Below are positions 51,552 to 62,949 of a stretch of 64,000 bases of DNA, in pieces. The first letter of the stretch is position 1; each line of letters opens with the position of its first letter. Under the pieces are notes generated by a model. The model searched no databases, was not told the DNA's origin, and worked only from the letters and a program-made list of their open reading frames with translations. The stretch is from Calliopsis andreniformis. Its lineage: Eukaryota > Arthropoda > Insecta > Hymenoptera > Andrenidae. The position numbers and the translations under genes are program-made. The stretch spans positions 13,782,001 to 13,846,000 of the forward strand of contig NW_027480422.1 in NCBI RefSeq assembly GCF_051401765.1, in the 5' to 3' direction.

Positions 51552-53165
51552 AGTAATTGCAATCAGTGTGAAGGTAACGGTCATTTCTACGTTCCGGCAA
51601 CCTGGGATTCACTCTGGGGCGTTGCTACACCAGATCGAATAGTTAGGGCCCAAGAAGACAACGCCAGAAGCATAAAATACAGTATAAATACAACAGTTTT
51701 TGCATCGTATAATATGTATAATTGAACACAGTGTGAAAGTTATGGTCATTTTTACGTTCCGGGCAACCTAGGCTTCACTCTAGGGCGTCGGTGCACCAGA
51801 TCGAATAGTTAGGGCCTATGAAGTCAACGCCAGAAGCATAAAATACAAAATAAATTCAACAGCTTTTCCATCGTATAAAACGAATAATAGCAACCAGTGT
51901 GAAATTAATGGCCATTTCCACGTTCCGTGCAACCTAGGCTTCACTCTAGGGCGTTACTACACCAGATCGAATAGTTAGGGCCTTAGAAAACAACAACAGA
52001 AGCATAAAAAACAATAAAAATACAACAGTTTTTCCATCGTATAACAGGAATAATTGCAACTAGTGTGAAAGTAATGGCCATTTCTACGTTCCGTGCAACC
52101 TAGACTTAACTCTGAGGCATTGCTCCACCAGATCGAATAGCGAGGGCCTTAGAAGTCAACGCCAGATTCATAAAATAAAATAAAAATACAACAGTTTTCC
52201 CATCGTATAACAGGAATAATTGCAACCTGTGTGAAGGTACTGGCCATTTCAACGTTACGTGACCCCTAGGCTTCACTCTAGGGCGTTGCTCCACCAGATC
52301 GAATAGTTAGGGCCCTTGAAAACAACGCCAGACGCATAAAATACAATAAAAATACAACAGTTTTTCCATCGTATAACAGGAATAATTGCAACCAGTGTGA
52401 AAGTAACGGTCATTTCTAGGTTCCGCGCAACCTAGACTTAACTCTGAGGCATTGCTCCACCAGATCGAATAGCTAGGGCCTTAGAAGACAACGCCAGAAG
52501 CATAAAATACAATATACATAAAACAGTCTTTCCATAGTATAACATGAATAATTGCAAACAGTGTGAAAGTAGCGGTCATTTCTAAGTTCCGGGCAACCTA
52601 GGCTTCACTCTAGGGCGTTGCTCCACCAGATCGAATAGTTAGGGCCTTAGAAGTCAACGCGAGATGCATAAAATACTATATAAATAAAACAGTTTTTCCA
52701 TTGTATAACAGGAATAATTGCAACCAATGTAAAAGTAGTGGTCATTTCTACGTTCCGTGCAAAATAGGCTTCACTCCAGCGCGTTGCTCCACCACATCGA
52801 ATAGCTACGGCCTTAGAAGTCAACGGCAGAAGCATAAAATACAATAGAAATAAAACAGTTTTTCCACCGTATAAAATGAATTTTTGCAAACAGTGTGAAA
52901 GTAACGGTCATTTCTACGTTGCGTGCAACCTAGGCTCAACTCTAGGGCGTTGCACCACCATGTAGAATAGTTAGGGTATTAGAAACCAACGCCAGACGCA
53001 CAAAATACAATAAAAGTACAACAGTTTTTCCATCGTATAACAGGAATAATTGCAACGTGTGTGAATATAATTGCCATTTCTACGTTCCGTGCAACCTAGG
53101 CTTCACTCTAGGGCGTTGGTCCACCAGATCGAATAGTTAGGGCCTTGGAAGTCAACGCCAGAAGC

Positions 53166-54669
53166 CTAAAATAAAATAAAAATACTAAAGTTTTTCCATC
53201 GTATAACAGGAATAATTGCAACCAGAGTGAAAGTAATGGTCATTTCTACGTTCCGGGCAGCATAGGCTTCACTCTTGGACGTTGCCCCGCGATATCGAAA
53301 AGCTAAGACCTTAGAAGTCAACGCCAGAAGCATAAAATACAAAATAAAAATACAACAGTTTTACCATCGTATAACAGGGATAATTGCATCCTGTGTGAAA
53401 GCAATGGCCATTTCTACGTTCCGTGCTGCCTAGGCTTCAGTCTAGGGCGTTGCTCGAGCAGGTCGAATAGTTAGGGCCTTAGAAAACAACGCCAGGAGCA
53501 TAAAATATAATAAAAATACAACAGTTTTTCCATCGTATAGCATGTATAATTGCAACCAGAGTGAAAGTAATGGTCATTTCTACACTTCGGGCAACCTAGG
53601 CTTCATTCCAGGTCGTTGCTCCACCAGATCGTAAAGCTAGGCCCTTAGAAGTCAACTCCAGAAGCATAAAATAAAATAAAAATACAACAGTTTTCCCATC
53701 GTATAACAGGAATAATTGCAACCTGTGTGAAGGTAATGGCCATTTCTATGTTCCGTGAAACCTAGGCTTCACTCTAGGGCGTTGCTCCACCACATCGAAT
53801 AGTTAGGGCCTTAGAAAACAACGCCAGACGCATAAAATACATTAAAAATACAACAGTTTTTCCGTCGTATAACAGGAATAATTGCAACCAGTGTGAAAGT
53901 AATGGTCATTTCTAAGTTCCGCGCAACCTGGACTTAACTCTGAGGCATTGCTCCACCAGATCGAATAGCTAGGGCCTTAGAAGTCAACGCCAGAAGCATA
54001 AAATACAATATAAATAAAACAGTTTTTCCATCGTATAAAATGAATAATTGCAAACAGTGTGAAAGTAACGGTCATTTCTAAGTTCGGGGCAACCTAGGCT
54101 TCACTCTAGGGCGTTGCTCCACCAGATCGAATAGTTAGGGCCTTAGAAATCAACGCCAGAGGCATAAAATACTATATAAATAAAACAGTTTTTCCATTGT
54201 ATAACAGGAATAATTGCAACCAATGTGAAAGTAATGGACATTTCTACGTTCCGGGCAAAATAGGCTTCACTCCAGCGCGTTGCTCCACCACATCGAACAG
54301 CTACGGCCTTCGAAGTCAACGCCAGAAGCATAAAATACAATACAAATAAAACAGTTTTTCCACCGTATAAAATGAATTATTGCAAACAGTGTGAAAGTAA
54401 CGGTCATTACTAAGTTCCGGGCAACCTAGGCTCCACTCTAGGGCGTTGCTCCACCAGATCGAATAGCTAGGACATTAGAAGTCAACGCCAGAAGCATAAA
54501 ATATAATAAAAATACAACAGTTTTTCCATCGTATAGCATGAATAATTGCAACCAGAGTGAAAGTAATGGCCATTTCTACGTTCCGGGCAACCTAGACTTA
54601 ACTCTGAGGCATTGCTTCACCAGATCGAAGAGTTAGGGCCTTAGAAGTCAACGCCGGAAGCATAAAATA
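53166..54669 (+). repeat. 9-monomer block, copy 2, ending close to the strand switch
   Basis: Near-identical to 48,185-49,688. It ends about 160 bp before the diverged monomers at 54,829, so one ordinary monomer separates a recently duplicated block from the array discontinuity. Confidence 0.85.
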
Positions 54670-54828
54670 CAATAAAAGTACAACAGTTTTTCCATCGTAT
54701 AACAGGAATAATTGCAACCAGTGAGAAAGTAATGGGCATTTCTACGTTCCGGGCAACCTAGACTTAACTCTGAGGCATTGCTCCACCAGATCGAATAGTT
54801 AGGGCCTTAGAAATCAACGCCAGAAGAT

Positions 54829-55067
54829 TAAAATAAAAAATAAATACGGCAGGTTTGCGAACGTATGACAGGAGCTGATGCAACGTGGGTCAATCTAATG
54901 GTCATTTCTACGTTCCGGGCAACCTAGGGTTCACTCTAGGGCGTTGCTTCACCAGATGGATGAGTTTGGGCCTTAGAAATCAACGCCAGAATATTAAAAT
55001 TAAAAATAAATACCGCAGGTTTGCGAGACGTATGACAGGAACTGATGCAACGAGAGTCAATCTAATG
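54829..55067 (+). repeat. Two diverged monomers unique to the strand-switch zone
   Basis: The AT-rich halves at about 54,829-54,895 and 54,990-55,061 read GGCAGGTTTGCGAACGTATG and CGCAGGTTTGCGAGACGTAT, then CAGGAGCTGATGCAACG or CAGGAACTGATGCAACG, then GTCAATCTAATGG. Ordinary monomers read ACAGTTTTTCCATCGTATAA here. About a dozen substitutions plus small indels fall in ~55 bp, while the GC-rich half stays normal. The two copies closely resemble each other. I saw no other copy in the window. Confidence 0.85.
54898..54989 (+). repeat. Left arm of a 92-bp inverted repeat spanning the switch
   Basis: This segment, from ATGGTCATTTCTACG to AAATCAACGCCAG, carries CCAGATGGATGAGTTTGGGC instead of CCAGATCGAATAGTTAGGGC. 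The reverse complement of 55,259-55,350 carries the same private change, with 4 mismatches in 92 bp. The spacer between the arms is 269 bp. Confidence 0.88.
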
Positions 55068-55230
55068 GTCATTTCTACGTTTCGAGCAACCTAGGCATCC
55101 CCCTAGAGCGTTACTCCACCAGATCGAATAGCCAGGGCCTTAGAAGTCAACGGACGAAGCATAAGATACAATAAACATACAACTGTTTTTCCATCGTATA
55201 ACAGGAATAATTGCAACCAGTGTGAAGGTA

Positions 55231-55246
55231 CTGGTATTTTTTTTTG
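55231..55246. other. Array orientation switch junction
   Basis: Forward sequence runs GTGTGAAGGTACTGG up to 55,234 (about phase 155 of the monomer). Reverse sequence then starts at about phase 101 as TATTTTTTTTTGTATTTTAA, with a run of nine T at 55,237-55,245. The join breaks monomer phase and shows at most one or two bases of shared sequence. That points to a non-homologous or microhomology join rather than crossover between matching positions. Confidence 0.85.
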
Positions 55247-55258
55247 TATTTTAAACTT

Positions 55259-55350
55259 CTGGCGTTAATTTCTAAGGCCCAAACTCATCCATCTGGTAGA
55301 GCAACGCCCTAGAGTGAACCCTAGGTTGCCCGGAACGTAGAGATGACCAT
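55259..55350 (-). repeat. Right arm of the 92-bp inverted repeat
   Basis: On the plus strand it reads GCCCAAACTCATCCATCTGG, the complement of the private left-arm variant. Beyond the outer end (past 55,350) the right arm becomes an ordinary monomer, while the left arm continues into the diverged AT half. Similarity therefore ends there. Confidence 0.88.
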
Positions 55351-55726
55351 CACTTTCACACTGGTTGCAATTATTCCTGTTATACGATGGAAAAACTGTG
55401 TATTTTGATTCTATTTTATGCTTCTGGCGAACACTTCTAAGGTCCTAGCTATTCGGTCTGGTGGGGAACGCCCTAGAGTGAAGCCTAGGTTGCCCGGAAT
55501 GTAGAAATGTCTGTTGCTTTCCCACTGGTTGCAATTATTCCTGTCATACGATGGAAAAGCTGTTGTATTTTTAATGTATTTTAAGCTTCTGGCGTTGACT
55601 TCTGAGGCCCTAAGTATTGGATCTGGTGGAGCAACGCCCTAGGGTGAAGCCTAGGTTGCCCGGAACGTAGAAATGACCATAACTTTCAGAATGGTTGCAA
55701 TTATTCGTTTTATACGATGGAAAAAC

Positions 55727-56088
55727 TGTTGTATTTATTTTGTATCTGATGCTTCTGGCGTTGACTTCTTAGGCGCTAACTACTGGATCTGGTGGACCAG
55801 CGGCCTAGAGAGAAGCCTAGGCTGCCCGGAACGCAGAAATGACCATCACTTTCACACTGGTTGCAATTATTCCCGATATACGATGGAAAAGCTTTTGTAT
55901 TTTTATTGGATTTTATGTTTCGGGCGTTGACTTCGAAGGCCCTAACTATTCCATCTGGTGGAGTAACGCCCTAGAGTGAAGACTAGGTTGCCGGGCACGT
56001 AGAAATGACCATACCTTTCACACTCGTGCAATTATTCGGTTTAGACGATGGAAAAACTATTGTATTTATTTTGTATTTTATGCTCCTG
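55727..56088 (-). repeat. Inverted twin of the 39.55-39.91 kb two-monomer module
   Basis: The reverse complement matches 39,553-39,912 with about 3 differences (ATGGAATAG for ATCGAATAG, TTAGCGCC for TTAGGGCC, GCATAAAATAC for GCATTAAATAC), including a shared 1-bp deletion and several private variants. Similarity falls off on both sides. This is the strongest forward-arm counterpart I found for the inverted arm. Confidence 0.88.
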
Positions 56089-56239
56089 GCGTTGACTTCT
56101 TAGGCCGTAGCTTTTCGATCTGGTGGACCAACGCCCCAGAGTGAAGCCTTGGTCGCCCGGAACGTAGAAATGACCATGACTTTCACTCTGGTTGCAACTA
56201 TTCCTGATATACTGTGAAAAACTGTTGTATTTTTATTGT

Positions 56240-56766
56240 ATTTTATGCTTCGGGCGTTGACTTCTGAGGCCCTAGCTATTCAATTTGTTGGAGCAACGCC
56301 CTACAGTGGAGCCTAGGTTGCCCGGAACACAGAAATGACCATATCTTTCACACTGGTTGCAATTATTGCTGTAATACGGTGGAAAAACTGTTGAATTTAT
56401 ATTGTATTTTATGCTTCTGGCATTGACTTCTTAGGCCCTAACTATTCGATCTGATGGAAAAACGAACTAGAGTGAAGCCTAGGTGCCAGGAACGTGGAAA
56501 TGACCATTACCTTCACACTAGTTGCAATTATTCGTTTTATACGATGGAAAAACTGTTGTATTTGGTTTGTATTTGGTGCTCCTGGCGTTAATTTCTTAGG
56601 CCCTAACTATTGGATCTGGTGGAGCAACGCCCTAGAGTGAAGCCTAGGTTGGCCGAAACGTAGAGTTGACCATTACTTTCACTCTGGTTGGAATTATTCA
56701 TGCTATACGATAGAAAAACTGTTGTATTTATATTATATTTTATGCTTCTGGCGTTGCCTTCTAAGG
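56240..56766 (-). repeat. 3-monomer block repeated in the 12-monomer units
   Basis: Matches 59,061-59,587 (offset 2,821 bp) and 61,051-61,577. Markers are CAATTTGTTGGAGCAACG, AAAAACGAACTAGAGTG, CCTAGGTGCCAGGAACG with a short deletion, GTATTTGGTTTGTATTTGG and GTTGGCCGAAACG. It is probably the remnant of an older duplication preceding the 1,990-bp one. Confidence 0.82.
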
Positions 56767-58597
56767 CCCCAGCTATTCGATCTGGTGGAGCAACGCCCTA
56801 GAGTGAAGCCTTGGTTGCCCGGAACGTAGAAATGACCATCACTTTCACACTGGTTGCAATAATTCATTTTATACGATGGAAAAACTGTTGCATGTATATT
56901 GTATTTTATGCTTCTGGCGTTGACTTCTAAGGCCGTATGTATTCGATGTGGTGGAGCAACGCCCTAGAGTGAAGCGTAGGTTGCCAGGAACGTAGAAATG
57001 TCCATTACCTTCATGCTTGTTGCAATTACTCCTGTTAAACGATGAAAAAACTTTTGTATTTTTATTGTATTTTATGCTTCAGGCGTTGTCGTCGAAGGCC
57101 GTAGCTATTCGATGCGGTGGAGCAACGCCCTAGGATGAAGCCTAGGTTGCCCGGAACGAAGAAATGACCATTAGTTTCACTCTGGTTGGAATTACTCATG
57201 CTATACGATGGAAAATCTGTTGTATTTATATTATATTTTATGCTTCTGGCGTTCACTTCTTAGGCCCTAAGTATTCGATCTGGTGCCCCAACGCCGTAGA
57301 GTGAAGCCTAGGTTGCCCGGAACGAAGAAATGACCATTAGTTTCACTCTGGTTGGAATTACTCATGCTACACAATGGAAAATCTGTTGTATTTATATTGT
57401 ATTTTATGCTTCTGGCGTTGACTTCTAAGGCCCTAGCCATTCGATATGGTGGAGCAACGCCATAGGATCAAGCCTAGGTTTCCCGGAACGTAGAAATGAC
57501 CATATCTTTTAGACTGGATGCAATTCTTCATGTTATACGATGGAAAAACTGTTGTATTTATATTGTATTTTATGCTTCTGGCGTTGACTTCTTAGGCCCT
57601 AGCTATTCGATCTGGTGGAACAACGCCCTAGAGTGAAGACTAGGTCGCCCGGAACGTGGAAATGACCATTACCTTCACAACGGTTGCAATTATTCGTGTT
57701 ATACGATGGAAAAACTGTTGCATTTTTATTGTAGTTTAAGCTTCTGGCATTGAATTCGAAGTCCCAAACTATTCGATCTGGTGGAGCAACGCCCTAAAGT
57801 TAAGCCTAGGTTTCCCGGAACGTAGAAATGTCCATTACTTTCATAGTGTTTGCAAATGCACATTATATACGATGGAACAGCTGTTATCTTTAAATTGTAT
57901 TTTATGCCTCTGGCGTTGACTTTTTAGGCCATAACTATTTGATCTGGTGGAGCACCGTCCGAGAGCGAAGCATAGGTTACCCGGAACATAGAAAAGAGCA
58001 TTACCTTCAAACTGGTTGCAATTATTCCTGTTATACAATGGAAAGACTGTTGTATTTTCATTGTATTTTATGCTTCTGGCGTTGACTTCTTAATCCCTAA
58101 CTATTCGATCTGGTGGAGCAACGCCCTAGAGTGAAGCCTTGGTCGCCCGGAACGTATAAATGTCCATTACTTTCATACTGTTTGCAAATATACATTCTAT
58201 ACGATGGAAAAGCTGTTATATTTATATTGTATTTTATGCTTCTGACGTTGACTTTTGAGGCCCTAACTATTTGATCTGGTGGAGCAGCGCCCTAGAGTGA
58301 AGCCTAGGTTGCCCGGAACATAGAAAAGAGCATCACCTTCACACTGGTTGCAATTATTCCTGTTATAGGATGGAAAGACCGTTGTATTTTCATTGTATTT
58401 TATGCTTTTGGCGTTGACTTCTTAGGCCCTAGCTATTCGATCTGGTGGCGCAATGCCCTAGAGTGAAGCCTAGGTTGCCCGGAACATAGAAAAGAGCATT
58501 ACCTTCAAACTGGTTGCAGTTATTCCTGTTATACGATGGAAAGGTTGTTGTATTTTCATTGTATTTTATGCTTCTGGCGTTGACTTCTTAGGCCCTA

Positions 58598-61500
58598 ACT
58601 ATTCGATCTGGTGGAGCAACGCCCTAGAGTGAAGCCTTGGTTGCCCGGAACGTAGAAATAACCATCACTTTCACACTGGTTGCAATTATTCATTTTATAC
58701 GTTGGAAAAACTATTGTATTTATATTGTATTTTATGCTTCTGGCGTTGACTTCTAAGGTCCTAGATACAGGATGTGGTGGAGCAACGCCCTAGAGTGAAG
58801 CCTATGTTGCCCGGAACGTAGAAATGTCCATTACCTTCATGCTTGTTGCAATTATTCCTGTTAAACGATGAAAAAACTTTTGTATTTTGATTGCATTTTA
58901 TGCTTCAGGCGTTGACGTCTAAGGCCGTATCTATTCGATGTGGTGGAGCAACGCCCTAGGATGAAGCCTAGGTTGCCCGGAACAAAGAAATGACCATAAC
59001 TTTCATAATGGTTGCAACTATTCGTTTTATACGATGGAAAAACTGTTGTATTTATATTGTATTTTATGCTTCGGGCGTTGACTTCTGAGGCCCTAGCTAT
59101 TCAATTTGTTGGAGCAACGCCCTAGAGTGGAGCCTAGGTTGCCCGGAACATAGAAATGACCATATCTTTCACACTGGTTGCAATTATTGCTGTAATACGG
59201 TGGAAAAACTGTTGAATTTATATTGTATTTTATGCTTCTGGCATTGACTTCTTAGGCCCTAACTATTCGATCTGATGGAAAAACGAACTAGAGTGAAGCC
59301 TAGGTGCCAGGAACGTAGAAATGACCATTACTTTCACACTAGTTGCAATTATTCGTTTTATACGATGGAAAAACTGTTGTATTTGGTTTGTATTTGGTGC
59401 TCCTGGCGTTGACTTCTTAGGCCCTAACTATTGGATCTGGTGGAGCAACGCCCTAGAGTGAAGCCTAGGTTGGCCGAAACGTAGAATTGACCATTACTTT
59501 CACTCTGGTTGGAATTATTCATGCTATACGATAGAGAAACTGTTGTATTTATATTATATTTTATGCTTCTGGCGTTGCCTTCTAAGGCCCTAGCTATTTG
59601 ATCTGGTGGAGCACCGCCCTAGAGTGAAGCCTAGGTTGCCCGGAACATAGAAAAGAGCATCACCTTCACACTGGTTGCAATTATTCCTGTTATAGGATGG
59701 AAAGACTGTTGTATTTTCATTGTATTTTATGCTTCTGGCGTTGAATTCTTAGGCCCTAACTATTCGATCTGGTGGAGCAACGCCCTAGAGTGAAGCCTTG
59801 GTTGCCCGGAACGTAGAAATGACCATCACTTTCACACTGGTTGCAATAATTCATTTCATACGATGGAAAAACTGTTGTATGTATATTGTATTTTATGCTT
59901 CTGGCGTTGACTTCTAAGGCCGTAGGTATTCGATGTGGTGGAGCAACGCCCTAGAGTGAAGCGTAGGTTGCCAGGAACGTAGAAATGTCCATTACCTTCA
60001 TGCTTGTTGCAATTACTCCTGTTAAACGATGAAAAAACTTTTGTATTTTTATTGTATTTTATGCTTCTGGCGTTCATTTCTAAGGTCCTAACAATTCGAT
60101 CTGGTGGAGCAACGCCCTAGAGTGAAGCCTAGGTCTCCCGGAACGTAGAAATGACCATTCCTTTCACACTGGTTGCAATTATTCCTGTTATACGATGGAA
60201 AAACTGTTGCATTTTTATTGTAGTTTATGCTTCTGGCGTTGACTTCTTAGGTCCTAACTATTCGATCTGGTGGAGCAACGCCCTAGAGTGAAGCCTTGGT
60301 TGCCCGGAACGTAGAAAAGGTCATAACTTTCACCCTGTTTGCAATTATTCATATTATACAGTGGAAAAACTGTTGATTTATATTGTATTTTATGCTTCTG
60401 GCGTTCATTTCTAAGGCTCTAACAATTCGATCTGGTGGAGCAACGCCCTAGAGTGAAGCCTAGGTCTCCCGGAACGTAGAAATGACCTGTATTTTCACAC
60501 TGGTTGCAGTTATTCCTATTATACGATGGAAAAACTGTTGTAATTATGTTGTATTTAATGTTTCTGGCGTCGAATTCTAAGTCCATAACTATTCGATCTG
60601 GTGGAGCAACGCCCTAGAGTGAAGCCTTGGTTGCCCGGAACGTAGAAATAACCATCACTTTCACACTGGTTGCAATTATTCATTTTATACGTTGGAAAAA
60701 CTATTGTATTTATATTGTATTTTATGCTTCTGGCGTTGACTTCTAAGGTCCTAGATACAGGATGTGGTGGAGCAACGCCCTAGAGTGAAGCCTATGTTGC
60801 CCGGAACGTAGAAATGTCCATTACCTTCATGCTTGTTGCAATTATTCCTGTTAAACGATGAAAAAACTTTTGTATTTTGATTGCATTTTATGCTCCAGGC
60901 GTTGACGTCTAAGGCCGTATCTATTCGATGTGGTGGAGCAACGCCCTAGGATGAAGCCTAGGTTGCCCGGAACAAAGAAATGACCATAACTTTCATAATG
61001 GTTGCAACTATTCGTTTTATACGATGGAAAAACTGTTGTATTTATATTGTATTTTATGCTTCGGGCGTTGACTTCTGAGGCCCTAGCTATTCAATTTGTT
61101 GGAGCAACGCCCTAGAGTGGAGCCTAGGTTGCCCGGAACATAGAAATGACCATATCTTTCACACTGGTTGCAATTATTGCTGTAATACGGTGGAAAAACT
61201 GTTGAATTTATATTGTATTTTATGCTTCTGGCATTGACTTCTTAGGCCCTAACTATTCGATCTGATGGAAAAACGAACTAGAGTGAAGCCTAGGTGCCAG
61301 GAACGTAGAAATGACCATTACTTTCACACTAGTTGCAATTATTCGTTTTATACGATGGAAAAACTGTTGTATTTGGTTTGTATTTGGTGCTCCTGGCGTT
61401 GACTTCTTAGGCCCTAACTATTGGATCTGGTGGAGCAACGCCCTAGAGTGAAGCCTAGGTTGGCCGAAACGTAGAATTGACCATTACTTTCACTCTGGTT

Positions 61501-62590
61501 GGAATTATTCATGCTATACGATAGAGAAACTGTTGTATTTATATTATATTTTATGCTTCTGGCGTTGCCTTCTAAGGCCCTAGCTATTTGATCTGGTGGA
61601 GCACCGCCCTAGAGTGAAGCCTAGGTTGCCCGGAACATAGAAAAGAGCATCACCTTCACACTGGTTGCAATTATTCCTGTTATAGGATGGAAAGACTGTT
61701 GTATTTTCATTGTATTTTATGCTTCTGGCGTTGACTTCTTAGGCCCTAACTATTCGATCTGGTGGAGCAACGCCCTAGAGTGAAGCCTTGGTTGCCCGGA
61801 ACGTAGAAATGACCATCACTTTCACACTGGTTGCAATAATTCATTTCATACGATGGAAAAACTGTTGTATGTATATTGTATTTTATGCTTCTGGCGTTGA
61901 CTTCTAAGGCCGTAGGTATTCGATGTGGTGGAGCAACGCCCTAGAGTGAAGCGTAGGTTGCCAGGAACGTAGAAATGTCCATTACCTTCATGCTTGTTGC
62001 AATTACTCCTGTTAAACGATGAAAAAACTTTTGTATTTTTATTGTATTTTATGCTTCTGGCGTTCATTTCTAAGGTCCTAACAATTCGATCTGGTGGAGC
62101 AACGCCCTAGAGTGAAGCCTAGGTCTCCCGGAACGTAGAAATGACCATTCCTTTCACACTGGTTGCAATTATTCCTGTTATACGATGGAAAAACTGTTGC
62201 ATTTTTATTGTAGTTTATGCTTCTGGCGTTGACTTCTTAGGTCCTAACTATTCGATCTGGTGGAGCAACGCCCTAGAGTGAAGCCTTGGTTGCCCGGAAC
62301 GTAGAAAAGGTCATAACTTTCACCCTGTTTGCAATTATTCATATTATACAGTGGAAAAACTGTTGATTTATATTGTATTTTATGCTTCTGGCGTTCATTT
62401 CTAAGGCTCTAACAATTCGATCTGGTGGAGCAACGCCCTAGAGTGAAGCCTAGGTCTCCCGGAACGTAGAAATGACCTGTATTTTCACACTGGTTGCAGT
62501 TATTCCTATTATACGATGGAAAAACTGTTGTAATTATGTTGTATTTAATGTTTCTGGCGTCGAATTCTAAGTCCATAACTATTCGATCTG
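58598..62590 (-). repeat. 12-monomer tandem duplication (1,990 bp unit) in the inverted arm
   Basis: About 58,598-60,587 and 60,588-62,577 match at 1,990 bp (12 x 166 minus 2) with only a handful of differences, for example GCTTCAGGCG against GCTCCAGGCG and TTGAATTCTT against TTGACTTCTT. The units include ACAGGATGTGGTGG, AAAAGAGCATCACC, TAAACGATGAAAAAAC and GTCGAATTCTAAGTCC. Outside the pair the flanks differ: CTTAGGCCCTAAC at the left edge, GCGCTAGAGTGAAGCCTGGG at the right. A very recent event. Confidence 0.9.
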
Positions 62591-62949
62591 GTGGAGCAAC
62601 GCGCTAGAGTGAAGCCTGGGTTGCCCGGAACGTAGAAATGACCATAGCTTTCACACTGGTTGCAATTATTGCTGTTATACAAGGGAAAAACTGTTGTATT
62701 TATATTGTATTTTATGCTTCTGGCGTTGAATTCTTAGGCGCTAACTATTCGTTCTGGTGGAGCAACGCTCTAGAGTGAAACCTAGGTTGCCCCGAACGTA
62801 GAAATGACCATTACTTTCACACTGGTTGCTATTATTCCTTTTATACGATGGAAAAACTGTTGTACATATGTTGTATTTTATTCTTCTGGCGTTGAATTCT
62901 AAGTCCCTAGCTATTCGATCTGGTGGAGTAACGCCCTAGTGTGAAGCCC

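Larger units (their letters stand above)
46900..54830 (+). repeat. Domain E: GACTTAACTCTGAGGCATTG monomers next to the switch
   Basis: About 48 monomers. Typical variants are CCTAGACTTAACTCTGAGGC (near 47,949, 49,611, 49,951, 50,275, 52,430 and 54,751), AATAAAACAGTTTTTCC, AAATAAAATAAAAATAC and CGTTGCCCCGCGATATCG (47,301, 48,299 and 53,280). A related GACTTAACTCTGAGG type also occurs in domain A near 8,970 and 9,973, about 40 kb away. A 9-monomer block is duplicated within the domain. Confidence 0.7.
1..55234 (+). repeat. Forward-orientation 166-bp satellite array
   Basis: About 333 head-to-tail monomers follow each other without interruption. The landmark TTCCGGGCAACC recurs every 166 bp (for example at 166, 332, 498 and 31,513 then 31,679), with occasional 1-6 bp indels. 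Each monomer has a GC-richer half holding CCTAGG, CTAGGGCG, TCCACCAGATCGAATAG and AAGTCAACGCCAGAAGC. The AT-rich half holds ATAAAATACAATATAAATAC, CAGTTTTTCCATCGTATAA, AATAATTGCAACCAGTGTG and ATGGTCATTTCTACG. No gene, transposon or unique insert was seen in this span. The monomer length, near the size of a nucleosome plus short linker, and the higher-order structure fit centromeric or pericentromeric satellite. That role is inference, as the family is not one I recognise. Confidence 0.98.

Noticed and set aside
54829..55246. Transposon insertion at the strand switch
   Set aside because: Apart from the orientation change, all sequence there can be aligned to the monomer. There are no terminal repeats, target-site duplication or coding remnants. 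The nine-T run lies in the normally T-rich part of the inverted monomer.
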